A stretch of DNA of 64,000 bases, taken from contig CAXULW010000002.1 of assembly GCA_964252015.1 (NCBI GenBank), positions 1 to 64,000 of the forward strand, written 5' to 3'. The DNA is from CAXSBR01 sp964252015. Its GTDB lineage: Bacteria; Actinomycetota; Actinomycetes; Mycobacteriales; Jatrophihabitantaceae. The position numbers were made by a program, and so were the translations under genes. The notes under the pieces are model-generated. The model did not search any database. It was not told the origin of the DNA and was given only the letters and a program-made list of their open reading frames with translations. Positions 18,370 to 27,280 of this stretch are shown here, piece after piece; the stretch's first letter is position 1; each line of letters starts with the position of its first letter.

Positions 18370-19071
18370 ATGACGACCAAACCGACCCACAACGCCGTCT
18401 CCGACGCCGTATCCGGCGTCGGCTGGCGCCTCATCCTCAACCGCCTCGAGACCGTAATCGCGGTGGCGTCCGTGGCCGCGGGTGCGCAGCTGATCGCCCA
18501 GCTCGTCGAGCGATCCGTGCCCGCGAACGAGAGCTCGATCCGCTTCGATCTGCGACCGGGTGCCGTCATGGTCACGATCGAGCCGACCGATCGAGCCGTC
18601 GCTGAGCCCGACGTCGACCTGGCCCGCGCGGTGTCCGCCGCGGCGGCGCAGCTGGGGGCCGAGACCGGGAGCGAGGGTGTCGGCCCGGCGCAACTCGCTG
18701 TGCAGGGGGTCGAGTTCGCGGTCGACGCCATGGACATCGAGGCCGTTCGGCCGTTCTGGCGCGCTGTGATGGGCTACGTCGACGCGCCGGACGGCAGCCT
18801 GTACGACCCCGGCCGGCGCGGCTTCCCGGTGTGGTTCCAGCAGATGGACGAGCCGCGGACGCAGCGCAACCGGATCCACTTCGACGTCATCGTCGCCCAC
18901 GACGCGGCCCCGGCCCGTCTCGCCGCGACCCTGGCCGCAGGCGGGACCCTCGTTTCCGACGCCCAGGCACCCTCGTTCTGGGTCCTGGCCGACGTCGAGG
19001 GCAACGAGGTGTGCATCTGCACCTGGCAGGGCCGGGACGCTGCCTCCTCCGACCCGGGGGTGACGCTCTAA
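18370..19071 (+). CDS. PCD-like/VOC (glyoxalase-like) two-domain protein
   Basis: A 233-aa protein. Residues 1-110 resemble the pterin-4a-carbinolamine dehydratase fold (GWRLILNRLETV at the N-terminus, then VDLARAVSAAAAQLGA), but the His-His-Pro motif expected of active dehydratases is not visible. Residues 115-233 are a VOC/glyoxalase-like domain (GVEFAVDAMDIEAVRPFWRA, RNRIHFDVIV, LADVEGNEVCICTW). Fusions of this type occur in actinomycetes with no established function. ATG 18370 is the natural start. The stop overlaps the convergent DUF3097 gene by 4 bp. Confidence 0.75.
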   Translation: MTTKPTHNAVSDAVSGVGWRLILNRLETVIAVASVAAGAQLIAQLVERSVPANESSIRFDLRPGAVMVTIEPTDRAVAEPDVDLARAVSAAAAQLGAETGSEGVGPAQLAVQGVEFAVDAMDIEAVRPFWRAVMGYVDAPDGSLYDPGRRGFPVWFQQMDEPRTQRNRIHFDVIVAHDAAPARLAATLAAGGTLVSDAQAPSFWVLADVEGNEVCICTWQGRDAASSDPGVTL

Positions 19072-19880
19072 GCGCCCGCCGTTACGAAGTCGATCAGTTC
19101 CTCGACCGCGCGTAACAGCGGCACCTCGACGTCGGTGTAGCTGGTCACGCTGCCCAGGGCGCGCCGCCACACGTCGCGATGGTCGGCGTAGCCCAGCGCC
19201 GCGGCCACGCCCTCCTTCCAGGGCTGCCCGCGCGGGACGACCGGCCACGCCGCGATGCCCAGGCTCGTCGGTTTGACCGCTTGCCAGATGTCGACGTAGG
19301 GGTGCCCGGTGATGGCCACGTGCGGCGAGCGGACCCGGTCGGCGATGCGGGTCTCCTTGCTGCCGACGACGAGGTGATCGGCCAGCACGCCCAGGCGCCG
19401 GCTCGGGCCCGGCGCGAATTCGGCCACCAGGTCGGGCAGGTGGTCGAGACCTCGGATGGGTTCGACGACGACACCTTCGACGCGCAGGTCGCTGCCCCAG
19501 ATCCGTTCCACCAGGGCCGCGTCGTGGTCGCCCTCGACCCAGATCCGGCTGGCCCGGGCGACCCGGGCGGGAGCCGTCGGCAGTGCGAACGACCCCGACG
19601 GGGTACGGGTTCGGCCGGTCGGCGCTGCGGCGATCGGCGCCGGTTGGGTCAGCGTGGTCGGCACGCCGTCGATGAGAAAGCCGGCCGCCCGCCACGGGAA
19701 CTCGCGCACCCGGCCCCGGCCGTCCTCGAGCCGAACGCCGGTCTTCGCCGTGGCCACCACGGCGCCGCAGAACCCGCTGGCCGCGTCCTCGGCCACCAGA
19801 CCGAGCTCGGCCGCGACCTCGGCGATGCGCTTACGGCGGCGCCAGTCCGAGCTCAGCACGTCGTCGGCGTAGCGGTCCAC
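19068..19880 (-). CDS. DUF3097 family protein
   Basis: A 270-aa protein recognisable as DUF3097, an actinobacterial family of unknown function. The N-terminus DRYADDVLSSDWRRRKR is characteristic. Other conserved-looking blocks are RIWVEGDHDAALVERIWG and HVAITGHPYVDIWQAVKP; the first resembles a Toprim-like DExD/E environment, but I cannot confirm this. It is cytosolic, convergent with the PCD-VOC gene and overlaps it by 4 bp. Confidence 0.8.
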   Translation of the reverse strand: MDRYADDVLSSDWRRRKRIAEVAAELGLVAEDAASGFCGAVVATAKTGVRLEDGRGRVREFPWRAAGFLIDGVPTTLTQPAPIAAAPTGRTRTPSGSFALPTAPARVARASRIWVEGDHDAALVERIWGSDLRVEGVVVEPIRGLDHLPDLVAEFAPGPSRRLGVLADHLVVGSKETRIADRVRSPHVAITGHPYVDIWQAVKPTSLGIAAWPVVPRGQPWKEGVAAALGYADHRDVWRRALGSVTSYTDVEVPLLRAVEELIDFVTAGA

Positions 19881-20015
19881 GACGCAGGACGCTAACGGGG
19901 CGGCGCCATGATCAGGTGGATGCGCGCCGGGTCGGCCTCGTCACCCTCCTCCGCCATTCCTCGATCGCCCCAGTTTGGAGACGCGGCCGGGCCGGTTCGT
20001 GATTAGCCTGGTCGA

Positions 20016-20819
20016 ATGCGTCCACCGGTCAGTGCCACGCTCGCCGTCTGGGCGAACGCGTGGCTCGACGGCGCCGTCGCCTTCGACGACGTGCTCGACG
20101 CCGTCACCGTGGGCGCCGAGGCCCACGTGGTCGTCGATCTGCCCGCCTCCCAGAACGCGAGCCATGGTCGCGGCGACGGTTCCGCCGGCTTCGAACGGGA
20201 AGGCTCCCGTCCTGCGCCGACCCGGCTGGGCGCCGTGCTCATCGCCTGGCGCGCCGCCCGCGGTCCGATCCGCGCCTGTCTGCCGGTGCCCGGGGACGTA
20301 AGGGGCACGCCGACGTCACCGGCGTTCCGGGCCGCGGCGCTGGATGCGGGTCAAGGCGTGTTCGGCGGCGGGATCGGCCTCGTGCCCGGCCCATCCGCTG
20401 ACTCACCGAGCAGCGCGCCGCCGGTGACGGTATGGCGGGCGTTCCCCGTCGATCCGGCCGCGCCCGATCCATTGCAGCTATCCGAGGCCGAACACGACCT
20501 GGCCGTCGCCGTCCGCGAGACGGCCACCCTGCTGCGGGACCGTGATCTCACCGGCGGTCGGCCGCCGGATGCCCGCGACCTCGAGCGGGTCCGGCGGGCC
20601 AGCGAGGGACTGCGGCTGCCGGCCGGGTTCCCGCCGCGCGCCGCGGCGCTGTTGGCCTCGGCGGAACGGCTGCAGGCCATGGTCAGCCTGGCCACCCGGG
20701 ACGTGCACGGCGGTGCCATCGACCGCGGCGGGGTCGAGGCCCGGGCGGACGCGCTGGCCCAGTTGGGCACCACCGTGCGCCGGGCGCGGCTGGCGGGATA
20801 CAACGCCGGCCGCACCTGA
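20016..20819 (+). CDS. Conserved actinobacterial hypothetical protein (Rv1486c-position)
   Basis: A 267-aa protein with no motif I can assign. The N-terminus (MRPPVSATLAVWANAWLDGA) and the C-terminal half (ETATLLRDRDLTGGRPPD, LPAGFPPRAAALLASAERLQAM, VRRARLAGYNAGRT) look alpha-helical and soluble. It is convergent with hemH, which is the position of the hypothetical Rv1486c beside hemZ in M. tuberculosis, so it is likely the positional counterpart. Strong codon bias supports coding. Function is unknown. Confidence 0.7.
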   Translation: MRPPVSATLAVWANAWLDGAVAFDDVLDAVTVGAEAHVVVDLPASQNASHGRGDGSAGFEREGSRPAPTRLGAVLIAWRAARGPIRACLPVPGDVRGTPTSPAFRAAALDAGQGVFGGGIGLVPGPSADSPSSAPPVTVWRAFPVDPAAPDPLQLSEAEHDLAVAVRETATLLRDRDLTGGRPPDARDLERVRRASEGLRLPAGFPPRAAALLASAERLQAMVSLATRDVHGGAIDRGGVEARADALAQLGTTVRRARLAGYNAGRT

Positions 20820-20932
20820 CCCAGGTGGATTCACCTGAAAGCGAGAGCGGCTGACCGAAGTTTTACCGTCCCGCGTCGAGACACACCGCGTACCGCCCGT
20901 CCCTACGATCACCCATGCGGCCGGGCAGGTAG

Positions 20933-21379
20933 CTACCGGGACGAAGTGGTTGGCCCGGTGCGCACGATTCTCATGTCGTCGCCGTCGAAAATGCGCAACG
21001 ACGCCGCCCACCAACCGGCATACCAGCGCCACCGCGTAACCAGCACGGTCTTGTGGTACTGGCTGTCCAGGTTCACCACCGCCCACCTTCTGCGGGACGT
21101 GACCGCTGCGGCGCCGGTGGCGGCGGCCGTTCTTGCGGAGGTGGGGGCGCGGTGCTGATCGGTGGTACGCACGATTCTCATGTCGTCGCCGTCGAAGATG
21201 CGCAACGACGCCGCCCACCAACCGGCATACCAGCGCCACCGCGTAACCAGCACGGTCTTGTGGTACTGGCTGTCCATGTTCACCACCGCCCACCTTCTGC
21301 GCGGTGTAAAGCCGGCCCCTTTGGTTGCGGCGACGGAGGTGCCGCTCAAAGCGGGGGAACCGTGCTCATCAACATTCAC
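20933..21379 (-). CDS. Putative small protein with two tandem Trp-rich repeats
   Basis: A 148-aa frame whose predicted product contains two almost identical 43-residue segments (each RRRWAVVN(M/L)DSQYHK, then LVTRWRWYAGWWAA and FDGDDMRIVRT), joined by a 26-residue Ala/Thr-rich linker. GTG 21379 is chosen because GGAGG lies 7 bp upstream. Each repeat also has AGAAGG 6 bp before internal GTG codons, so each could be translated separately. In the first repeat 36 of 41 codons end in G or C by my count. It lies 82 bp downstream of hemH on the same strand. I recognise no family. The opposite strand is also open, so coding strand and reality need proof. Confidence 0.4.
   Translation of the reverse strand: MNVDEHGSPALSGTSVAATKGAGFTPRRRWAVVNMDSQYHKTVLVTRWRWYAGWWAASLRIFDGDDMRIVRTTDQHRAPTSARTAAATGAAAVTSRRRWAVVNLDSQYHKTVLVTRWRWYAGWWAASLRIFDGDDMRIVRTGPTTSSR
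20958..21301. repeat. Tandem 137-bp duplication (207-bp period)
   Basis: Positions 20958-21094 and 21165-21301 are direct copies, 137 bp each, with only three mismatches that I count. The offset is 207 bp, a multiple of three, so any reading frame crossing both copies is kept. The 70 bp between the copies is unrelated. The flanks are ordinary high-GC sequence and show no transposase or inverted ends. Confidence 0.9.
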
Positions 21380-21461
21380 CGACACGCCTCCATCCACTGC
21401 CCGCGAACAAAATCATGCATCCGAAGCAACCGGCACGTCAACGGAACGCATAAGCACAGAG

Positions 21462-22511
21462 CTAGAGCTGGGACCGGTCCGGGAAGGGCCGGCAGCACCC
21501 GGCCTCGAACGGGCACTCGTCCCACGACGGTCCCATCGGCCCGAGTGACTGTTTCGGCTCGCCCCGCAGACGCTCTTGCACCAGCTCCCGGATCGCCCGC
21601 AGGAACGCCGGATGGGTGCCGACGGTTCCCGCGCGGACCATCGTCAGCCCGAGCTCGTCAGCAGTCTCGCGGGCTTCGGTGTCCAGGTCCCACAACACCT
21701 CGAGGTGGTCCGAGACGAAGCCGCTCGGGATGAGGACGACGGCGGTTTCGCCGGCCGCGGCCAGCGCGCGGAGGTGGTCGTTGACGTCGGGGTCGAGCCA
21801 CGGCACCTGCGGCGGGCCCGAGCGCGACTGCCACACCAGGTCGAACTCGGCGCCTTCGCCCCGAACGGCCGTCGCCACCAGCCGGGCTGTCTCGTGCTGC
21901 TGGGTGGAATACAGCCCGCCGGCTGGCCCGGCGCTGACGTCGGCGGAGCTGGGGATGGAGTGCGCGGTGAAGACGAGCCTGGCGTTGGCGGCCACCGCGG
22001 CGGGCAGCGAGGCCAGGGCCTCCTGCACCCGGTCGACCGTTGCCGCGATGAAGCCCGGGTGGTTGAAGAAGTGCCGCAGCTTGACCAACTCGGGGGCGGG
22101 GTCGCCGACCTCGGCCCGGGCATCGCGCAGGTTCTCCCGGTACTGCCGACATCCGGAGTAGCCGCCGGTCGCGCTGGTGGCCAGCACCAACGCCCGGCGC
22201 ACCCCGTTGGCCCCCATCTCGGCAACGGTGTCGGTGAGCCATGGGCGCCAGTTGCGGTTGCCCCAGTACAGCGGCAACTCGATGCCGGCGGCACTGAACT
22301 CGTCCTCCAACGCCGACAGCAACGCCCGGTTCTGGTCGTTGATCGGCGAGACCCCGCCGAAGTGCTGGTAGTGCTCGGCCACGCCGAGCAGGCGTTCGTC
22401 CGGAACATTGCGCCCGGCGGTCACCTGCCGCAGGAACGGCATGACCTCATCCGGGCCTTCCGGCCCGCCGAAGCCCAGCAGCAGGAACGCGTCGAAGTCC
22501 ACGTCGTCCAT
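21462..22511 (-). CDS. hemH: Ferrochelatase (coproporphyrin/protoporphyrin)
   Basis: A 349-aa enzyme inserting Fe2+ into a porphyrin; in actinomycetes this is normally coproporphyrin III in the coproporphyrin-dependent haem route. Family blocks are FLLLGFGGPEGPDEVMPFL, YWGNRNWRPWL, the catalytic-His segment LVFTAHSIPSS, and VWQSRSGPPQVPWLDPDV. Cysteines at GYSGCRQYRE and at the C-terminus (CPFEAGCC) probably ligate a [2Fe-2S] cluster as in mycobacterial ferrochelatase. ATG 22511 gives the family N-terminus although the frame opens to 22559. It is the third gene of fabG-inhA-hemH, the M. tuberculosis order. Confidence 0.93.
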   Translation of the reverse strand: MDDVDFDAFLLLGFGGPEGPDEVMPFLRQVTAGRNVPDERLLGVAEHYQHFGGVSPINDQNRALLSALEDEFSAAGIELPLYWGNRNWRPWLTDTVAEMGANGVRRALVLATSATGGYSGCRQYRENLRDARAEVGDPAPELVKLRHFFNHPGFIAATVDRVQEALASLPAAVAANARLVFTAHSIPSSADVSAGPAGGLYSTQQHETARLVATAVRGEGAEFDLVWQSRSGPPQVPWLDPDVNDHLRALAAAGETAVVLIPSGFVSDHLEVLWDLDTEARETADELGLTMVRAGTVGTHPAFLRAIRELVQERLRGEPKQSLGPMGPSWDECPFEAGCCRPFPDRSQL

Positions 22512-22583
22512 CCTGCCCGAGGCCGGCCGGACGACCCGCCTCCGCGAACGGCTTGCCACGGTTCCCCGCGGCCGGGCCAGGCG

Positions 22584-23351
22584 CTACACGCCGACGGCGT
22601 GAAAGCCCCCGTCCACGTGGACGATCTCGCCGGTGGTGGCCGGGAACCAGTCCGACAGCAACGCCGCGCAGGTGCGCGCGACCGGCAGGGCGCTGTTGAC
22701 GTCCCAGCCCAGCGGCGCGGTGCCGTCCCAGGCGTCCTCGAACGCGCTGAAGCCGGGGATGCTCTTCGCGGCCATGGTCCGGACCGGGCCGGCGGCGACG
22801 AGGTTCACCCGGATCCCCTTCGGGCCGAGCTCGCGGGCCAGATACCGCGACGTGGACTCGAGCCCGGCCTTGGCCACACCCATCCAGTCGTAGGCGGGCC
22901 AGGCCACGGTCGCGTCGAAGGTCAGGCCGAGGATCGCGCCGCCACCGTCACCGAACAGCGGCAGGGCCGCCTTGGCCAGCGACGCCAGCGAGTAGGTGGA
23001 GATCTGTATCGCGGTGGACACGTCGGCCCAGGGCGCCTCGAGGAAGTCGCCGCCCAGGCAGGACGGCGGCGCGTATCCGATCGAGTGAAGCACGCCGTCG
23101 ATGCCGTCGACATGCTCGCGGACCAGCTCCGGCAGCCGGGCCAGGTGCTCTTCGCTGGTCACGTCGAGCTCCACCACCGGTGCCGGGGCGGGCAACTTGC
23201 GGGCCACCCGTTCCACCAGCGACATGCGCCCGAAGCCGGTGAGGACGACGGTGGCGCCCTGTTCTTGCGCCACCTTGGCCACCGAGAAGGCGATGGAGGC
23301 GTCGGTGATGACGCCGGTGATCAGCAGCCTCTTGCCGTCGAGCAGTCCCAT
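22584..23351 (-). CDS. inhA: Enoyl-ACP reductase (InhA/FabI type)
   Basis: A 255-aa short-chain dehydrogenase that reduces the enoyl-ACP double bond in type II fatty-acid synthesis using NADH. Seen: GLLDGKRLLITGVITDASIA (atypical dinucleotide-binding loop of FabI/InhA), LHSIGYAPPSCLGG, and the catalytic pair in YDWMGVAKAGLES (Tyr-x6-Lys). The loop SIPGFSAFEDAW is the substrate-binding region. It starts 13 bp after fabG and is followed 72 bp later by hemH. Confidence 0.94.
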   Translation of the reverse strand: MGLLDGKRLLITGVITDASIAFSVAKVAQEQGATVVLTGFGRMSLVERVARKLPAPAPVVELDVTSEEHLARLPELVREHVDGIDGVLHSIGYAPPSCLGGDFLEAPWADVSTAIQISTYSLASLAKAALPLFGDGGGAILGLTFDATVAWPAYDWMGVAKAGLESTSRYLARELGPKGIRVNLVAAGPVRTMAAKSIPGFSAFEDAWDGTAPLGWDVNSALPVARTCAALLSDWFPATTGEIVHVDGGFHAVGV

Positions 23352-23364
23352 CTTGTGAATCCCT

Positions 23365-24069
<705 letters not shown>

Positions 24070-24163
24070 GCCGAGCACGTTAGCCCAGCCGGGCACTCAG
24101 CCCGGTCAGGTCGTCACCGCGACGCGGGACTGCGCGGCTGAGGGCGGTCGTAGGGTCGCCGTT

Positions 24164-25114
24164 ATGCGCGCAATTCAGATCACCGAGTTCGGCGGCCCCG
24201 AGGTTTTGCACGTCACCGACCAGCCCGACCCGACCCCAGGCGACGGCGAGCAGGTCTTCGACGTCGTCGCCGCCGGGATCAACTACGCCGACACCCACCA
24301 GACCGAGGACTCCTACCTGGCCAAGCAGACGCTCCCGCTGATCCCGGGCAGCGAGGTCGTCATCCGCACCGCCGATGGTTCCCGCCGGCTCGCGTTCACC
24401 GCTAACGGCGGCGGCTACGCGCAGCGCATCGCGTTGAACCCGGCGCGCAGCTTCGCCGTGCCCGACGGGGTGGACGACGCGGCCGCGTTGACCACGTTGG
24501 TCCAGGGCGCCACCGCCTGGCACCTGCTGCGCACCAGCACGCACCTGGCGCCCGGTGAGACCGTGGTCGTGCACGCCGGCGCCGGTGGGGTCGGCACGAT
24601 CGCCATCCAGCTGGCCAAGCGCTGGGGCGCCGGTCGGGTGATCGCCACCGCCTCGAGCGACGAGAAGCGCCAACTGACGCTCGACCTCGGCGCCGACGTC
24701 GCGGTGGATTCCACCGTCGACGATCTGCGCGGCGCGCTGCGCGAGGCCAACGACGGCCGCGGGGTCGACGTCGTGCTGGAGATGACGGGTGGTCCGGTGT
24801 TCGACCAGAGCCTGGCCGCGCTGGCCCCGCTGGGTCGGCTGGCCACGTTCGGGATGGCGTCGCGGACCCCGCCCAAGCCCGTGGAACCGAGCCAGCTGAT
24901 GGCGCGCAGCACAGCCGTGATCGGTTTCTGGCTCGCTCATCTGGTGCAGCGCCCGGCCCTGCTGGCCCAAGCCGTCAACGACCTGCTGGCCATGATCGAC
25001 GCCGGCGAGCTGCGGCCGGTCATCGGCGGCCGCTACCGCCTCGACGACGTCGCCGACGCCCACCGAGCCCTGCTCGAACGCACGAGCACGGGAAAGCTCG
25101 TCATCGAGCCGTGA
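24164..25114 (+). CDS. Quinone oxidoreductase-like MDR dehydrogenase
   Basis: A 316-aa medium-chain reductase similar to NADPH:quinone oxidoreductase (Qor). The N-terminal catalytic fold has MRAIQITEFGGPEVL and GINYADTHQTEDSYL; the Rossmann motif is HAGAGGVGTIAIQLAKRWGA. There are no zinc-ligand cysteines, as expected for the quinone-oxidoreductase branch. It likely acts on quinones or enones in the cytosol. ATG 24164 is the natural start; the frame is open upstream but antisense to fabG there. Confidence 0.9.
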   Translation: MRAIQITEFGGPEVLHVTDQPDPTPGDGEQVFDVVAAGINYADTHQTEDSYLAKQTLPLIPGSEVVIRTADGSRRLAFTANGGGYAQRIALNPARSFAVPDGVDDAAALTTLVQGATAWHLLRTSTHLAPGETVVVHAGAGGVGTIAIQLAKRWGAGRVIATASSDEKRQLTLDLGADVAVDSTVDDLRGALREANDGRGVDVVLEMTGGPVFDQSLAALAPLGRLATFGMASRTPPKPVEPSQLMARSTAVIGFWLAHLVQRPALLAQAVNDLLAMIDAGELRPVIGGRYRLDDVADAHRALLERTSTGKLVIEP

Positions 25115-25121
25115 GCTCCAC

Positions 25122-25169
25122 AGTTGTTCGACCTTCGACGGAGCAGAACCCGCTTGACGTCGAACAACT
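25122..25169. terminator. Hairpin terminator between convergent genes
   Basis: A perfect 11-bp inverted repeat, AGTTGTTCGAC (25122-25132) and GTCGAACAACT (25159-25169), with a 26-nt loop, lies 8 bp after the stop of the quinone-oxidoreductase gene and before the convergent lipoprotein stop at 25196. It probably ends transcription from both sides. Confidence 0.6.
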
Positions 25170-25195
25170 TGGCCCGGCGCGCGAGGAGGGGGCGG

Positions 25196-25858
25196 TCAGC
25201 CCGCGATGATCGCTTGGGCCAGGGCGATCTGACCGGCCGTGGCGGTGGGCACGGTGGTCAAGATCGAGAAGACCGTGCTCCCGCTGAGGGTCGACAGCCC
25301 TCTGGAGTCAGCGATCCCGGCCCAGGTGTAGGCGGCGTCGCCCAATCCGGGAACGGGCTTGACGTCGCTCTGGTCCTGCTTCAACCCGGCCTCGAATGCG
25401 GCGTGCGTCATACCGGACGCCGCGTCGAAGGTGATGACCACATGGGGCGCACCGCTGGCTCCGTGGAACAGGTACCGGCAGAAACGCGGGTCGGTGCCGC
25501 CCAGGACCAGCGCCGTCAGGTTGAGTTTGGACATGACTTCAGCGGCGGACGGGCAGGTCTTGGGCAAACCGTTCAGTTTTCCCGGCGCGGACGCCGGGGC
25601 GGGTGTCGAGTTAGCGGCGGGCGCCGTGATGGTCGCGGAGGTGGGGCTGGTGGCGTCGGTATCCGAGGCCGTCGTAGCGGCGGGCGACGTAGCGGCGGGC
25701 GACGTAGCCGTGGCGGCGGTCGTGCCGGCCGAGACCGCCGACGTCTTAGCGGCCGTGCTGCCGCTCGCGGCGGAACTCGAGGACGAGCATCCGCTCAGAG
25801 CCAGCGCTGATATCGACGCGGCCAACACGGAGATGATGGTGCTGCGCATAGGGGGCAT
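25196..25858 (-). CDS. Hypothetical lipoprotein, Ser/Thr/Ala-rich
   Basis: A 220-aa predicted lipoprotein. The signal peptide is MPPMRSTIISVLAASISALA with lipobox LSGC; GGAGG lies 7 bp before ATG 25858, which decides the start. A low-complexity tether of about 70 residues (repeated SPAAT, ATTA) follows. The folded domain starts near LPKTCPSAAEVMSKLNLT and includes CRYLF; its two Cys could form a disulfide. Similar small lipoproteins occur widely in actinomycetes with unknown role. It is monocistronic. Confidence 0.75.
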   Translation of the reverse strand: MPPMRSTIISVLAASISALALSGCSSSSSAASGSTAAKTSAVSAGTTAATATSPAATSPAATTASDTDATSPTSATITAPAANSTPAPASAPGKLNGLPKTCPSAAEVMSKLNLTALVLGGTDPRFCRYLFHGASGAPHVVITFDAASGMTHAAFEAGLKQDQSDVKPVPGLGDAAYTWAGIADSRGLSTLSGSTVFSILTTVPTATAGQIALAQAIIAG

Positions 25859-25974
25859 GACCTGTCCTCCCGGAACCGAGTAGGCGCCGAACCGGCGTCT
25901 GCAGCGACCGTAGGTAGGACCCGTAACGTCTGGGTAATCCCGTTGGCGGAGCGAATGCGTGCGCAAACCATTTG

Positions 25975-26219
25975 AGTAGCTTGCCGCCTGCGCTCGTCGT
26001 CGCCTTGGTTATGTCTGCGGCCACGGCTTTGTTCCAGGCGGAGGTCGGGCGGAGGTCGTCATACAACCCGAACATCGCCCAATTCTTTCCGTATCCGCTC
26101 ACGTGCTTGTTGCCGAAATTGAATTTCAGCATGACGTCGCGGTTGGCGGTGGTGGTCAACATCGTTCCGGATGCCGCGTCCCTGCTCTTACAGTCCTTTG
26201 CGCCCAGGTCTGCGCTCAA
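25975..26219 (-). pseudogene. Probable gene remnant of unknown origin
   Basis: A stretch that reads like protein (NRDVMLKFNFGNKHVSGYG, KNWAMFGLYDDLRP, AWNKAVAADITKAT) starting at a possible TTG at 26219. The same frame then runs on, out of frame with the lipoprotein, until 25746, which looks non-coding. Base composition is visibly lower in GC than the neighbours. No good ribosome-binding site or family match is recognised. It is most simply a degraded or 3'-truncated gene. It fills most of the 437-bp gap between the lipoprotein and VWA genes; the remainder shows nothing clear. Confidence 0.35.
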
Positions 26220-26295
26220 TTACTTCCTCGGCCACTAATTCGGCTTAGGCGGAACCGGGCGATGGCTCTCGTTCAAGCAGGATTGGCGACGTGGG

Positions 26296-27255
26296 TCACG
26301 TTATCCGTCCGGACCAGAGCAACGAAGTCCCCGCGGCGGCGAAGGCAAAGAACAACCCGGCCATCAGGAACCGATAGGAGATGTCCTTACGCGCGGTGGT
26401 GTAGCCGATCTGCGAGCCGATGTTCTTGTAGATGCTGGTCAGCTCCTCCACCGACGCCGCGGTGTGGTACGAGCCGCCGGTCGCGTCGGCCAGCGCGTGC
26501 AGCTGAGCGGTGTTCGCCGGCACCAGTTGCCGTCCGTACGGCGGAATGTCCACCGTGCCGTCCGGGGTGCCGAACGCGATGGTCGACACGGCGATCTTGG
26601 CCGTCTTGGCGGCATTTTCGGCATCGGTGAGTGTGCGGCCGGTGTTGCTCGAACCGTCACTGAGCAGCACGATCCGGGCCGGCGCGGGCTTCTCCCCCTT
26701 GGGCGTGGTCGCCTTGGAGAACGTGGCTATCGCGTCCAGGCAAGAGAACACCGCGCTGCCGATGGCGGTCTGCTCGCCCAGCTGCAGACCATCGACGGCG
26801 ATCTTGAAGCTGTCCCGGTCGATCGTCGGCGACACCTTGACGTCGGCGTTGCCCGAGAACGCGACCAGGCCCAGGTTGATCTTGGGCGGGAGCAGGTCGG
26901 CGAACCGGTCGGCCGCCTTCTTGGCCGCGGTGATGCGGTCGGGCAGCACGTCGGTGGCCTTCATCGACAGCGACACGTCCACGGCCAACATCACCGTCGC
27001 GGTGTCGCGCGCCACGCGCACCTTCTTGTTCGGATGGGCCGCGCCGACGGACATCACCGCCAGTGCCGCCACGAGCAACGCGAACGTCACGTGGCGGCGC
27101 CAGCCCGGCCGTTTGGGCGCGATCGAGGCCAGCAGGGCGGTGTTGGAGAACCGGGCGACATAGCGCTTGCGGCGCAACTGCTCGGCCAGATAGGCGAGCG
27201 CGACCACGGCGACGACGAGCAACAGCAACAGCCAGTACGGCGAGGAGAAACTCAC
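26296..27255 (-). CDS. VWA-domain membrane protein (BatA-like)
   Basis: A 319-aa protein with two N-terminal membrane helices (about 7-24 and 54-73), a von Willebrand A domain and a C-terminal helix (about 297-316). The metal-ion-dependent adhesion site is visible as AVDVSLSMKATD, with later VAFSGNADVKVSPT and LLSDGSSNTG. It is the third gene of a MoxR-DUF58-VWA operon, the classical MoxR ATPase module, matching Rv1479-Rv1481. Such modules act as chaperones for assembling extracytoplasmic or metal-containing complexes. Confidence 0.9.
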   Translation of the reverse strand: MSFSSPYWLLLLLVVAVVALAYLAEQLRRKRYVARFSNTALLASIAPKRPGWRRHVTFALLVAALAVMSVGAAHPNKKVRVARDTATVMLAVDVSLSMKATDVLPDRITAAKKAADRFADLLPPKINLGLVAFSGNADVKVSPTIDRDSFKIAVDGLQLGEQTAIGSAVFSCLDAIATFSKATTPKGEKPAPARIVLLSDGSSNTGRTLTDAENAAKTAKIAVSTIAFGTPDGTVDIPPYGRQLVPANTAQLHALADATGGSYHTAASVEELTSIYKNIGSQIGYTTARKDISYRFLMAGLFFAFAAAGTSLLWSGRIT

Positions 27256-27280
27256 GATGCCTCCCGGTCAGGGTGCCGGC

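Noticed and set aside
17812..19695. A 627-residue minus-strand frame spanning NfeD and upstream sequence
   Set aside because: Only the last 142 residues look like protein; the upstream part is antisense to the PCD-VOC gene.
20946..21548. Plus-strand frames across the tandem duplication encoding SSPSKMRNDAAHQPAYQ-type peptides
   Set aside because: They are open only because the two strands share wobble positions here. Ribosome-binding sites are weaker than on the minus strand, so the minus frame was kept as the candidate, with low confidence.
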